Source of the DNA: Chloroflexota bacterium
GTDB lineage: Bacteria > Chloroflexota > Dehalococcoidia > Bin125
NCBI GenBank assembly: GCA_028875225.1
Contig: JAPPFB010000017.1
Location: 3,035-67,034 of the forward strand
Direction of reading: 5' to 3'
Length of the DNA: 64,000 bases
Below, one piece after another: positions 8,773 through 16,682 of this stretch (position 1 is its first letter; each line of letters opens with the position of its first letter). A program made the position numbers and the translations under genes. The notes under the pieces are model-generated. The model did no database searches and was not told the origin of the DNA. It saw only the letters and a program-made list of their open reading frames with translations.

Positions 8773-9659
8773 CGACCGTGCGCGAGCGCAAGCCGCGATG
8801 GATCCGGGCCCGGTTCCCCGGCGGCGAACGGTACGGCGAGATCGTGCAGCTGCTTCGCGACGAATCGCTCAACACCGTCTGCCAGGAAGCGCATTGCCCG
8901 AACATCGGCGAGTGCTTCAATCGCGGCACCGCGACGTTCATGATTCTGGGCGACACCTGCACTCGCGCCTGTGGATTCTGCGCCGTCACTTCGGGACGGC
9001 CGGCGCCGATCGACTGGATGGAACCCAGCCGCCTGGCCGCGGCCGTCGAACGGCTGGGGCTCGCCTATGTGGTGATTACCTCGGTCAACCGCGACGACGT
9101 CACCGACGGCGGCGCGCAGATCTTCGCCTCCTGTATCGAACTCATCCGCCGCCGAAGTCCCGAGACCGCGGTCGAGGTCCTGATTCCCGATTTCGTCGGC
9201 AATTGGGACGCGCTGGAAACGGTCCTGCAGGCCGCTCCAACCGTGCTCAATCACAACGTGGAAACGATTCGTCGCCTGTATCCGCGCGTCCGCTTCCAGG
9301 CGCGCTACGAGCGCTCGCTCGAGTTGCTGCATCGGGCGTCGCAATGGCAACCGCACATACCAACCAAAACCGGCTTCATGCTCGGGCTGGGCGAGGAACG
9401 CGACGAAGTCTCCGAGTTGTTACGAGATCTTCGCGGCGTCAACGTCGAGCTGCTCACGGTGGGACAGTACTTGCGTCCCACGGCAAAGCACTTGCCGGTC
9501 GCTCGCTATGTGCCTCCCGAGGAGTTCGAGTCAATCCGCGAGGAAGCGCTCTCGCTTGGGTTCCGGCACGTCGAGTCCGGACCGATGGTTCGCAGTTCCT
9601 ATCACGCCGACGAACAGGCGCGCGCCGCCCAACTCGTCGATGTGCAGCTGCATCGCTAG
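8769..9659 (+). CDS. lipA: Lipoyl synthase
   Basis: This 296-residue radical SAM enzyme inserts two sulfurs into the octanoyl group. The auxiliary cluster cysteines C38, C43 and C49 (CX4CX5C) and the radical SAM cysteines C64, C68 and C71 (CX3CX2C) are all present. The start overlaps the lipB stop (ATGA at 8769). With lipB it gives a complete route for lipoylating E2 from endogenous octanoyl-ACP. No salvage ligase is seen in the window. Confidence 0.96.
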   Translation: MTTVRERKPRWIRARFPGGERYGEIVQLLRDESLNTVCQEAHCPNIGECFNRGTATFMILGDTCTRACGFCAVTSGRPAPIDWMEPSRLAAAVERLGLAYVVITSVNRDDVTDGGAQIFASCIELIRRRSPETAVEVLIPDFVGNWDALETVLQAAPTVLNHNVETIRRLYPRVRFQARYERSLELLHRASQWQPHIPTKTGFMLGLGEERDEVSELLRDLRGVNVELLTVGQYLRPTAKHLPVARYVPPEEFESIREEALSLGFRHVESGPMVRSSYHADEQARAAQLVDVQLHR

Positions 9660-9684
9660 TCGCCGATCTGCACCATCAGGACGA

Positions 9685-10527
9685 TCAGGACTCCTCGCCC
9701 TCGGACTCCTCGCTGCCCAGAGGGATCAGCAGCACGTCACCCGGGTGGATGAAGCTGTAGGCGTCGAGCTGGTTCAGGCTCATGATCGCGTCAACGGTTG
9801 AGTCATAGCGCACTGCGATGTCGTAGAGCGTGTCACCCTCTTCCACGACGTACTCGAAGGTGTTGGCGGATTCAGGCGCCAGCGCGACCGATTCTGCCTG
9901 GTCATCTGCGGGCGAAGCGGCCTTGGGCGCGGCGACCACGATCGGCTTGACCGGAGCGGCCGACTGCTGAGTCTCAGCAGCATCGCGCTCTGCATCGGTT
10001 GACGAATGCTGCTGCGATGAAGCGTTCGGCGTTGTGGTCGCCTCGGTCTGGAGAATCTGACGGGTAGACGGCGGCGCCACCCGCGGCGTTGGCAGTTCAC
10101 TGTCGGCACTTCGATCGATCGCCGAAACGTTCTGCTCGAGAACAGTCGGCTGTCCATTGACGGTCGACTCGGAAGAACCAATCGCGCCGCCGGCGAACAG
10201 CAAGATGGCGAGGGCCGAGACCGGCGCCAGGACACCGGCGAGCGGCACGCCGGAGGTGTCCCGCCTGGCGGACTGCAACCCGGCGCCGGTCAGCCCGTAT
10301 GCGCCAACGTCGGCGAACGGAGCTGAGTTGCCTGTCAACTGACCTCGGCTGTTCGACGCGTCCCGACTGCGCCACCAGACATAAGCGGCGGCGACGCCGA
10401 TCAGCAGGCCGACGACCAGCAGCCAGATACCCGGACCGGGCCAGGTCAGATGAAAGAGTAGGAGCAGGAGAAACGCGGCGGCGGCCGCTGCAGCGGCCGG
10501 TTTGAGGTCGATTCGCATGGATGTCAC
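9685..10527 (-). CDS. Membrane-anchored LysM-domain protein
   Basis: The 280-residue protein has a strongly hydrophobic N-terminus (about 10-50), a second hydrophobic helix near residues 100-120, a Ser/Thr/Ala-rich linker and one C-terminal LysM domain (about 230-275, beginning YVVEEGDTLYDIAVRYDST). LysM modules bind N-acetylglucosamine polymers such as peptidoglycan, so an envelope-facing domain is likely. It faces lipA tail to tail and is divergent from the SPT-like gene. No catalytic domain is visible. Confidence 0.75.
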   Translation of the reverse strand: MTSMRIDLKPAAAAAAAAFLLLLLFHLTWPGPGIWLLVVGLLIGVAAAYVWWRSRDASNSRGQLTGNSAPFADVGAYGLTGAGLQSARRDTSGVPLAGVLAPVSALAILLFAGGAIGSSESTVNGQPTVLEQNVSAIDRSADSELPTPRVAPPSTRQILQTEATTTPNASSQQHSSTDAERDAAETQQSAAPVKPIVVAAPKAASPADDQAESVALAPESANTFEYVVEEGDTLYDIAVRYDSTVDAIMSLNQLDAYSFIHPGDVLLIPLGSEESEGEES

Positions 10528-10683
10528 AGGCCTCGCCGCCGAAGCACTGACGGATTCACTCTAGCCGAGAAGTTCCCCGCAAGAGCGTGAGCATGCCGCC
10601 TCAGGTCGCGTACACTCGCGGAAACAATCAGGTCGATGCGCTTCGCGCCGGGCGGAGCCGCGGCGAGAGGGAAATCCATCGCG

Positions 10684-11970
10684 ATGACGCAGACGCAGTC
10701 GGGTACCCCGTCGCTGACCGAGTTGGCCCAGGCTGCCGGCCTGCGCATGGAGGAAATGGACGGTCACCAACGCGAGGTCGGCTCGCCCGACCTGTTTGAG
10801 CGGATTTCTCACTTTCAACTGGCCGATCAGGCGCGCGCCGCCGGGCTCTATCCCTTCTTCCAGCCAATCGAAGTCAACGACGGTCCTGAAGCAATCGTTG
10901 ACGGCAAGCGCGTGATCATGCTCGGGTCAAACAACTATCTGGGGCTCACGCGTCACTCCGACGTCCTCAAGGCCGCGCACGAGGCGCTCGATCGCTTCGG
11001 TCCCTCGATGACCGGCTCGCGGCTGCTCAACGGCACCAGCCCGGTGCATCTTGAGCTGGAGGAGGCCCTGGCCGACTTCCTGGGCGCAGAAACCGCGATT
11101 GTCTTTTCGACCGGCTATCTGGCCAACCTCGGAGCAGTGTCCGCTTTGATTGACCGGCACGGCATCTCCGTACTCGACCGCGATGTCCATGCCTCGATCT
11201 ACGACGCCGCCGGTCTGGCCCTGGGCAAGTACACCAGGTTTCAGCACAACGATCCGAAACACCTCGACCGGGTGTTGTCCAACCTCAATCCCGACCAGGC
11301 CCGGCTGGTCCTGATCGACGGGGCGTATTCAATGGGTGGCGATCTGGCGCCGCTGCCGGAGTTGCGCGAAGTCTGCCGCAAGCACCGGACCCGCATGCTG
11401 GTCGATGACGCGCACGCGATTGGCACCGTCGGACCGAAGGGTCGCGGCACGCGCTCGCACTTCGGCCTGGAGGAGCCCGACGATCTGACCATCGGCACGT
11501 TCAGCAAGACGCTCGCCTCGGTCGGCGGCTTCTGCGCCGGGCCGCGCACCGTGATCGAGTACGTTCGACACTTCTCACGGCCAATGTTGTTTACGGCCGC
11601 GCTGCCGCCGGCCTCGGCGGCCGCCGCGCTCGCCGCCTTGCGCGTGATCGACGATGAACTCTGGCGAGTCAAACGCGTGCAGGAACTTGGCGAGCGGATG
11701 CGCCTCGGACTCTCCGATCTGGGCTTCGACGTCGCCAACTCGGCCACGCCGATCATCCCCATTCGCGTCGGCGACGAGGTGCGCACGGCCGCCTTCTGGC
11801 GAGACCTGCTGAACAACGGCGTCTACACCAACGCCGTCATCGCACCCGCCGTCCCGCGCGGACAGGCGATCCTGCGTACGTCCTACATCGCCACCCACAC
11901 CGACGAGCAGCTCGAACGCGCTCTGCAGATCTTTGGCGAAGCCGGCCGCCGCAATGGTGTCATTGATTAG
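10684..11970 (+). CDS. PLP-dependent alpha-oxoamine synthase, serine palmitoyltransferase-like
   Basis: The 428-residue protein belongs to the alpha-oxoamine synthase group of PLP enzymes (SPT, BioF, KBL, ALAS). The PLP lysine lies in GTFSKTLASVGG, and the cofactor-contacting VDDAHAIG and HASIYDA motifs are intact. The segments YPFFQPIE, VIMLGSNNYLGLT and TGSRLLNGT look like bacterial serine palmitoyltransferases more than biotin-pathway BioF. I start it at ATG 10684 rather than 10636 because the extra residues are non-conserved. An NAD-dependent SDR gene follows 13 bp downstream. Formation of 3-ketosphinganine from serine and acyl-CoA is the likeliest role, but another acyl or amino-acid substrate cannot be excluded. 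Confidence 0.75.
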   Translation: MTQTQSGTPSLTELAQAAGLRMEEMDGHQREVGSPDLFERISHFQLADQARAAGLYPFFQPIEVNDGPEAIVDGKRVIMLGSNNYLGLTRHSDVLKAAHEALDRFGPSMTGSRLLNGTSPVHLELEEALADFLGAETAIVFSTGYLANLGAVSALIDRHGISVLDRDVHASIYDAAGLALGKYTRFQHNDPKHLDRVLSNLNPDQARLVLIDGAYSMGGDLAPLPELREVCRKHRTRMLVDDAHAIGTVGPKGRGTRSHFGLEEPDDLTIGTFSKTLASVGGFCAGPRTVIEYVRHFSRPMLFTAALPPASAAAALAALRVIDDELWRVKRVQELGERMRLGLSDLGFDVANSATPIIPIRVGDEVRTAAFWRDLLNNGVYTNAVIAPAVPRGQAILRTSYIATHTDEQLERALQIFGEAGRRNGVID

Positions 11971-11983
11971 CGACTGACTGGCC

Positions 11984-12961
11984 GTGCGCGTCCTCCTGAC
12001 CGGTGGAAGTGGGTTCGTTGGCGGACACGTGGCTCGCCAACTGGTCGCCGACGGACACGAGCTGCGTCTGCTGGTCAGGCCAACCAGCGATACCTCCCTG
12101 ATCGACGATCTCCCGTTCGAGCGGGCGCTCGGCGACCTGCGACAATCTGACACGCTGACCTCGGCCTGCACAGGCATGGATGCCGTCGTGCACTGCGCAG
12201 CGGTGCTGCGTGCGGTTGACCACCAGGACTTCATCCGGGCGAACCGGGTTGGAACCGGCAGCCTCGCCGAGTCCGCGGCTTCGGCCGGGACTGAGCGCTT
12301 CGTGTATGTCTCGTCGATCGCGGCCCAGGGACCGGCTCCCGGCTCGAGCCCCGAGTCCCCGGACACTCCGGTGCATCCGGTCTCGGCCTATGGCCGATCG
12401 AAGGCTGCTGGCGAATCAGAGATCCTCAAGCAGAGCGGACGAATGCAAATCACCATCCTGCGTCCTCCGCTGGTCTACGGACCGGGAGACTCGGGACTCC
12501 TGGCATTCTTCTGGATGGCCCGCCGTGGCTTCGCCGTGCGCCTGGGCGATGGCGCCAATCTCGTCGACGCGGTGTACGGCCCCGATCTCGCCGATGCGGT
12601 CTCCGCAGTGCTCAGCGCCGAACTCCCCGATGTCGCCAGGTTTCACGTCTCCGATTCGAGCGGACCGTACAGCTGGAATCAGCTGCTGTCCGCGCTCGAG
12701 ACCGCTACCGAAAGGCGGCTGTGGATTCCCTCCCTTCCGCCCGGCGTCCTCCACGGCGTCGCGCGCTGCTCGGAATGGTGGGCCGCGCTGACCAACGGCG
12801 AACCGATGCTCGACCGTACGCGCGTCGTCGAAATGCGCCAGCCCGCCTGGCTCTGCGATCCATCGTCGCTCACCCGCGAGACCGGGTGGCAGGCAAACAC
12901 CTCGATCGATGAGGGCATGAAGGCCACGCTGAGCTGGTACCGGGAGCACGGCTGGATCTGA
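11984..12961 (+). CDS. Extended SDR, NAD-dependent epimerase/dehydratase family
   Basis: The 325-residue protein has the Rossmann TGGSGFVGG motif at 6-14, a VVHCAA strand, the SS...YGRSK catalytic Ser/Tyr/Lys set (Tyr near 136) and an LRPPLVYGPGD segment, all typical of extended short-chain dehydrogenases. It starts with GTG 13 bp after the SPT-like gene, so the two are probably one transcript. In bacterial sphingolipid synthesis the reductase CerR belongs to this family, so a ceramide or ketosphinganine reductase role is a reasonable inference. The sequence alone does not separate this from sugar epimerases or hopanoid-associated SDRs. Confidence 0.75.
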   Translation: MRVLLTGGSGFVGGHVARQLVADGHELRLLVRPTSDTSLIDDLPFERALGDLRQSDTLTSACTGMDAVVHCAAVLRAVDHQDFIRANRVGTGSLAESAASAGTERFVYVSSIAAQGPAPGSSPESPDTPVHPVSAYGRSKAAGESEILKQSGRMQITILRPPLVYGPGDSGLLAFFWMARRGFAVRLGDGANLVDAVYGPDLADAVSAVLSAELPDVARFHVSDSSGPYSWNQLLSALETATERRLWIPSLPPGVLHGVARCSEWWAALTNGEPMLDRTRVVEMRQPAWLCDPSSLTRETGWQANTSIDEGMKATLSWYREHGWI

Positions 12962-13120
12962 CGCCTGCGTACCGGCTCCCATGCGTATCCGACGCCCCAC
13001 CCAGTCAGGGAAACCGGCTACGATCAGAACATAAGCGCTCACCCCTCCAGGGCAAGATCGACGCGCTCGGTCGACACCTGGCCGCAACCCGCACAATCCT
13101 GCAACTGAACGGATTCGCCT

Positions 13121-13190
13121 GGACGAAATCTGACCAAACTGAGCCAGATCTGGACTGATCCAGACAAATCTGGACAAATCTGAACACCAA
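13121..13190. repeat. Degenerate 10-bp tandem repeat array (array 1)
   Basis: Seven consecutive decamers in exact register approximate TGGACAAATC: ggacgaaatc, tgaccaaact, gagccagatc, tggactgatc, cagacaaatc, tggacaaatc, tgaacaccaa. The array lies in a 366-bp stretch (12962-13327) with no convincing gene. The 10-bp period places the AAAT tracts on one face of the helix. A hairpin (GGGCTG-TGAA-CAGCCC, 13295-13310) precedes the next gene; nothing else stands out there. A related array is at 39033-39210. Confidence 0.7.
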
Positions 13191-13327
13191 AACCCGCGAT
13201 CCGCAGCCCAGGACTGGAGATCACGCAATCACCCCCAACATCCCCTTCCCTCCCGGCGCCAACACAATCTGCGCGCCTTGCCCGTTGCTTGACAGGGCTG
13301 TGAACAGCCCATGCTGCTGAGCAACCA

Positions 13328-13906
13328 ATGACCAGGCTGTGGTCCTTCGATCTCGATGGCGTGCTGGCAGAGCCGCCGTTCGGTTGGAACCCCGCCATCA
13401 ACCGCGATGTCGGCCTGATTCCCGACTTCGACGCCGTCCTTCCAGCTGCGGCGGGCCAACAGCTTGTTGACCGTCTACTCGCCGCTACCTGGTACAGGGT
13501 TCGATACGTGTTGCGGCCGCCCCGGCCAGGAGCGCTGCAGGCGGTCAGACTCGCCGCAACCCGCGGCCCCGTGGTCGTCCTGACCGGCCGGCACGAACGC
13601 GGACGGCGACAGACCGAGGCCTGGTTGGCAAACCATGGTTTCGCTGCTCACCTCGACCAGTTGGTCATGAACGCGTCACCGCTGAAGTCCGCCCGCTACA
13701 AGGAGGCCTACTTGCGCAATCGCGAGGTCGCCCTCCACATCGACGATGACGCCGCGACCGCAGCGCTATTGGCCCGATGCGGAATCCCGACAGCGCTGGT
13801 CACCTGGCCGCGCAACACAGACCTGGAGTATCCCGCCGGCGTGACGCGTTGCGACGACATGACTGAGGTGAGCTCGTTGATCGAACGGATCGCCTGCCAT
13901 GATTGA
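13328..13906 (+). CDS. HAD-superfamily phosphatase-like protein
   Basis: This 192-residue protein starts with the HAD nucleophile motif FDLDGVLA (Asp8, Asp10), followed by a threonine strand (VVVLTGRHE), a lysine in ASPLKSARYKEAY and an acidic HIDDDAATAAL motif IV. This is a complete small HAD core without a large cap, similar to 5'-nucleotidase-like and uncharacterised phosphatases. The substrate is unknown. Its last codons overlap the next gene by 8 bp. Confidence 0.7.
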   Translation: MTRLWSFDLDGVLAEPPFGWNPAINRDVGLIPDFDAVLPAAAGQQLVDRLLAATWYRVRYVLRPPRPGALQAVRLAATRGPVVVLTGRHERGRRQTEAWLANHGFAAHLDQLVMNASPLKSARYKEAYLRNREVALHIDDDAATAALLARCGIPTALVTWPRNTDLEYPAGVTRCDDMTEVSSLIERIACHD

Positions 13907-14255
13907 GCCGGTGCAGATCGACGCCAGCGAGGAGGAGGTGTGGAATCTCTTGAGGGACGAGGCGCAGTCGGGCGTCGATGCTGGCCGCGCCGTCGTGCTC
14001 GGCGAAGTGGTCACGCGGGAGCTGCTGATCGAGATTCGAATGGGAGTAGGGTTCCGCGTGCAGCACGCCTATCGGTTGGAGCGTCTCGGCGAGCGCTGCG
14101 TGATTTCGGTCCAGGTTCGACCGCAGGGCTGGCGCTGGCGGCTGAGCAACATGTTTCTGTTCGGACGGGGAATCCGCGCAATTGAGGCTGCGTCATTGCA
14201 AGGGTTGCGCAATCTGAAGGTCGCCGCGGAGTCCCTGGAACGTGGTTCGCGCTAG
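13899..14255 (+). CDS. Hypothetical protein, possible SRPBCC fold
   Basis: The protein has 118 residues. The opening (PVQIDASEEEVWNLLRDE) resembles the first strand and helix of START/SRPBCC ligand-binding domains, and the C-terminal helix (IRAIEAASLQGLRNLK) fits the long closing helix of that fold. No catalytic residues can be named. It overlaps the HAD gene by 8 bp, so the two are translated together. A small-molecule binding or cyclase-like role is only a guess from the fold. Confidence 0.5.
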   Translation: MIEPVQIDASEEEVWNLLRDEAQSGVDAGRAVVLGEVVTRELLIEIRMGVGFRVQHAYRLERLGERCVISVQVRPQGWRWRLSNMFLFGRGIRAIEAASLQGLRNLKVAAESLERGSR

Positions 14256-14303
14256 CGCGTCGGCGCCGGACATCAACCGCCGTTCGGCAGTTCAGACCGC
14301 TGG

Positions 14304-14321
14304 TGTGGACAGTGTGGATAA
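14304..14321 (+). promoter_or_regulatory. Pair of DnaA-box-like 9-mers
   Basis: TGTGGACAG (14304-14312) is followed directly by TGTGGATAA (14313-14321). The second is a perfect reverse complement of the DnaA box TTATCCACA; the first is a near match in the same orientation. They lie in the 139-bp gap before the glycoside-hydrolase-like gene. With only two sites and no AT-rich unwinding region, an origin is unlikely. Confidence 0.35.
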
Positions 14322-14332
14322 CAATCCGGAAG

Positions 14333-14358
14333 CGCTTATGTGTAGAATGGTATAAGCG
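14333..14358 (+). promoter_or_regulatory. Extended -10 promoter within an inverted repeat
   Basis: TGGTATAAG (TATAAG at 14351-14356) is an extended -10 element. It forms one arm of an inverted repeat CGCTTAT...ATAAGCG (14333-14339 and 14352-14358), an operator-like arrangement that could let a repressor cover the promoter. It would drive the secreted hydrolase gene starting near 14395. No clear -35 box is present. Confidence 0.4.
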
Positions 14359-14394
14359 GTTGGGGTGGTCTTTGGTGGAAGCAAGGCACATAGA

Positions 14395-15801
14395 GTGTTC
14401 TCTCATCATGGATGGTCAACTGCCGCAATCTTCAGACTCCTAACGCTCATTTCCATCGTCATTCTGGCCTTCGTCGCGGGCGCTTCGCTGCGAGTCGTTG
14501 GCGCAGAAGATCCCGGTGTCTCGGAGTCGCAGGCAGTGGGATCTTCGGGCGGCGAATCGACCGCCATCACCTCGGCCGCTGCGTTCAGCCAGAGTCTGAC
14601 CGGTCGCGTCTATGTCTGGGACCGAGGCCGGCTGCGTCCCGCCGCTCAGGCGCGAGTATCGACCGGTAGCGCGCAGGTCAGAACCGACAGCAGCGGCCGC
14701 TTCGAGTTTGCGCCGGAGCATCGCACCGGCAACCTGTCGATCGTTCAGCCTGGCTACGACGTCGTCCGGCGGCCGATCTACTACGACCAATCGGTCGTGG
14801 TCTTGCGCAACCTGGTCGTGCGCGCCATCTACGTACCCTTCGGACTGGTGACCGTACCTGCAGTTCAGGCATGGGTGAACGATCTGGTTGACCGCAATCT
14901 GATCAACGCCGTAGTCGTCGATCTGAAAGACGAAGCGGGTCAGGTGTTTTCCATTGCCGCAACCTCGACGGTTGAACAGATCGGCGCTTCCCGTGACGGC
15001 AGTTCGGTGGCGGCGTTCCTGGAGGAACTGCAAGCCAAGGGGGTCTATCGAATCGGGCGGATTGTGACCTTCCTTGACGGAACCTATCCCAGATGGTTCA
15101 CCGGCAATGCCCTCCATAATCTCGCCGGCGGTCTGTTCATCGACGGCATGGGCAGCACGTGGTCATCGGCGTACAAGCCGGAAGCGCGCGCATACAACAT
15201 CGAGATCGGCGTCGCGGCTGCCGACTATGTGGAAGAAATCCAGTACGACTACGTCCGCCTGCCCTACGAGAACGGTTTGCGGGAACGGTTGGACAGAACT
15301 GAAGCAGATCGGGTTGCGGCAATCACGAGATTCGCGCAAGAGGCCAGTGAAGCCCTGCACCTCGCCGGCGTCGCTGTCTCGTTCGACACGTTCGGTGTGG
15401 TGTCCACCGCAGGAAACGACCAGGGCATTGGACAATCGGTGGAAGGTCTGGCTCCATACCTCGATTACATCTCGCCCATGGTCTATCCGAGCGGCTGGCA
15501 TGCCGGTTCGCTGGGCTTTGCCTATCCGCCCGCGCATCCGGGTCCGGTCGTGCGGATCAACGTCGAAGCGACGGTCGAGCTGGCTCGACCACACGGCACG
15601 GCGTTGGTCCGTCCGTGGCTCCAGGACTTCCACGACTATCAGTCGCGCGGGCTGGGTTACTACTCTGAGCAGGTGCATGCGCAGATCGCCGCCACGGCCG
15701 AGGCCGGCGGCATTGGCTTCATGCTCTGGGACCCATCGCTCGAGTACGAGGAACAGGCGCTCGAGCAGGCGTTGAGCCTGAGCTGGTCGCCCTTCGGGTA
15801 G
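14395..15801 (+). CDS. Secreted putative glycoside hydrolase (DUF4015-type)
   Basis: This protein of about 468 residues has an N-terminal hydrophobic helix (LLTLISIVILAFVAGASL), a carboxypeptidase-regulatory-like beta domain (roughly residues 65-125, GRVYVWDRG...ARVSTGSAQVRTDSSGRFEF) and a large TIM-barrel-like domain typical of DUF4015 putative glycosyl hydrolases: NAVVVDLKDEAG, IGRIVTFLD and EEIQYDYVRLPYENG. I prefer the GTG at 14395, which has an AAGG ribosome site 8 bp upstream; GTG 14365 is in frame but almost coincides with the predicted transcription start. It is exported and probably acts on polysaccharide at the cell surface. Substrate is unknown. Confidence 0.75.
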   Translation: MFSHHGWSTAAIFRLLTLISIVILAFVAGASLRVVGAEDPGVSESQAVGSSGGESTAITSAAAFSQSLTGRVYVWDRGRLRPAAQARVSTGSAQVRTDSSGRFEFAPEHRTGNLSIVQPGYDVVRRPIYYDQSVVVLRNLVVRAIYVPFGLVTVPAVQAWVNDLVDRNLINAVVVDLKDEAGQVFSIAATSTVEQIGASRDGSSVAAFLEELQAKGVYRIGRIVTFLDGTYPRWFTGNALHNLAGGLFIDGMGSTWSSAYKPEARAYNIEIGVAAADYVEEIQYDYVRLPYENGLRERLDRTEADRVAAITRFAQEASEALHLAGVAVSFDTFGVVSTAGNDQGIGQSVEGLAPYLDYISPMVYPSGWHAGSLGFAYPPAHPGPVVRINVEATVELARPHGTALVRPWLQDFHDYQSRGLGYYSEQVHAQIAATAEAGGIGFMLWDPSLEYEEQALEQALSLSWSPFG

Positions 15802-15819
15802 TCCTGCCGAGTCGCCTCG

Positions 15820-16602
15820 TCAGATCCCGTTTCCCCAACCGGCGTCGACGAGGAATCGGTTCAGTTGGCCGTTGAACTCGGTGGCTCGCTCGAAGTAGAC
15901 GCTGTGGCCCGTCGCGGGCACCTCGTAGTACTGCGATCCCGGGACGTGATCGTGCGCGGCTCTCATCACGACCGGTGGGATCAACGGATCATTGCCGCCG
16001 ACCACCCAGAGAATGGGCATCGACAGATTGGCGACGGCGTCCGGATCTGGTCCAAGCTCACCAAGCGCGCCCAACAGCGCCGGGTCGCGGGGCGGGTTCA
16101 TGGCCATGATTTCGTCATAGAGAAACGCCAGCGCCGGGTCGCGCTTGCGCAATGACTGGTCATAGGCGAGCTGGCCAAGCCCCTGACCCTCCACGCGCTG
16201 GCGCGCCTGCTCCCACGGACCCCTGATGGCGTCCGTCATCAGCCCACCAGCCGTGTCGGCCATGACCAGCGCGGCCACCCGCTCCGGAGCCGCGAGCGCC
16301 GCTCCCAGGCAGGTCCAGCCGCCCATCGACTGCGCCACCAGCGCAGCTCGGTCGATCCGCAGCTCGTCCATCAGTGCAATCAGATCGTCCACGAATGCCG
16401 CAGGACCCGGCCCTCCGGTTGGAATGCTGCGTCCCCAGCCTCGATGGTCGAAGGCGACGCAGCGGTACGACCTGGCGAACAGCGGCACCTGCTGCCACCA
16501 GGAGAGGTGATTGCCGCCGGCGCCGTGAGCGAAGACAATCGCCGGGCCACTCCCCGTCTCTTCGTAGAAGATGTCGCAGTTGGGTCGATGCAGGAATGGC
16601 AA
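15820..16602 (-). CDS. Alpha/beta hydrolase
   Basis: This 260-residue alpha/beta hydrolase has the oxyanion-region HGAGGNH, nucleophile Ser92 in AQSMGGW, the acid in GGNDPLIP and the catalytic histidine in ATGHSVYFE near the C-terminus. The complete triad indicates an active esterase, lactonase or C-C hydrolase; the sequence does not discriminate. It is convergent with the glycoside-hydrolase-like gene and divergent from the degenerate SDR gene. Confidence 0.8.
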   Translation of the reverse strand: MPFLHRPNCDIFYEETGSGPAIVFAHGAGGNHLSWWQQVPLFARSYRCVAFDHRGWGRSIPTGGPGPAAFVDDLIALMDELRIDRAALVAQSMGGWTCLGAALAAPERVAALVMADTAGGLMTDAIRGPWEQARQRVEGQGLGQLAYDQSLRKRDPALAFLYDEIMAMNPPRDPALLGALGELGPDPDAVANLSMPILWVVGGNDPLIPPVVMRAAHDHVPGSQYYEVPATGHSVYFERATEFNGQLNRFLVDAGWGNGI

Positions 16603-16682
16603 GGCGTGCTCCGTCTCGACAAGGCGTACGCTCGTGATGCAACGCCGAGGCTATCAGCCGCCTCGCCCCGGGAGAGTGGCGC

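Noticed and set aside
13289-13310. TTGACA followed by GGGCTGTGAACAGCCC hairpin before the HAD gene
   Set aside because: No -10 element at the right distance and no T-run, so neither a promoter nor a terminator can be supported.
14316-14327. GGATAACAATCC resembling part of the lac operator
   Set aside because: No LacI-type regulator or second half-site; the overlap with a DnaA-box-like sequence is the simpler reading.
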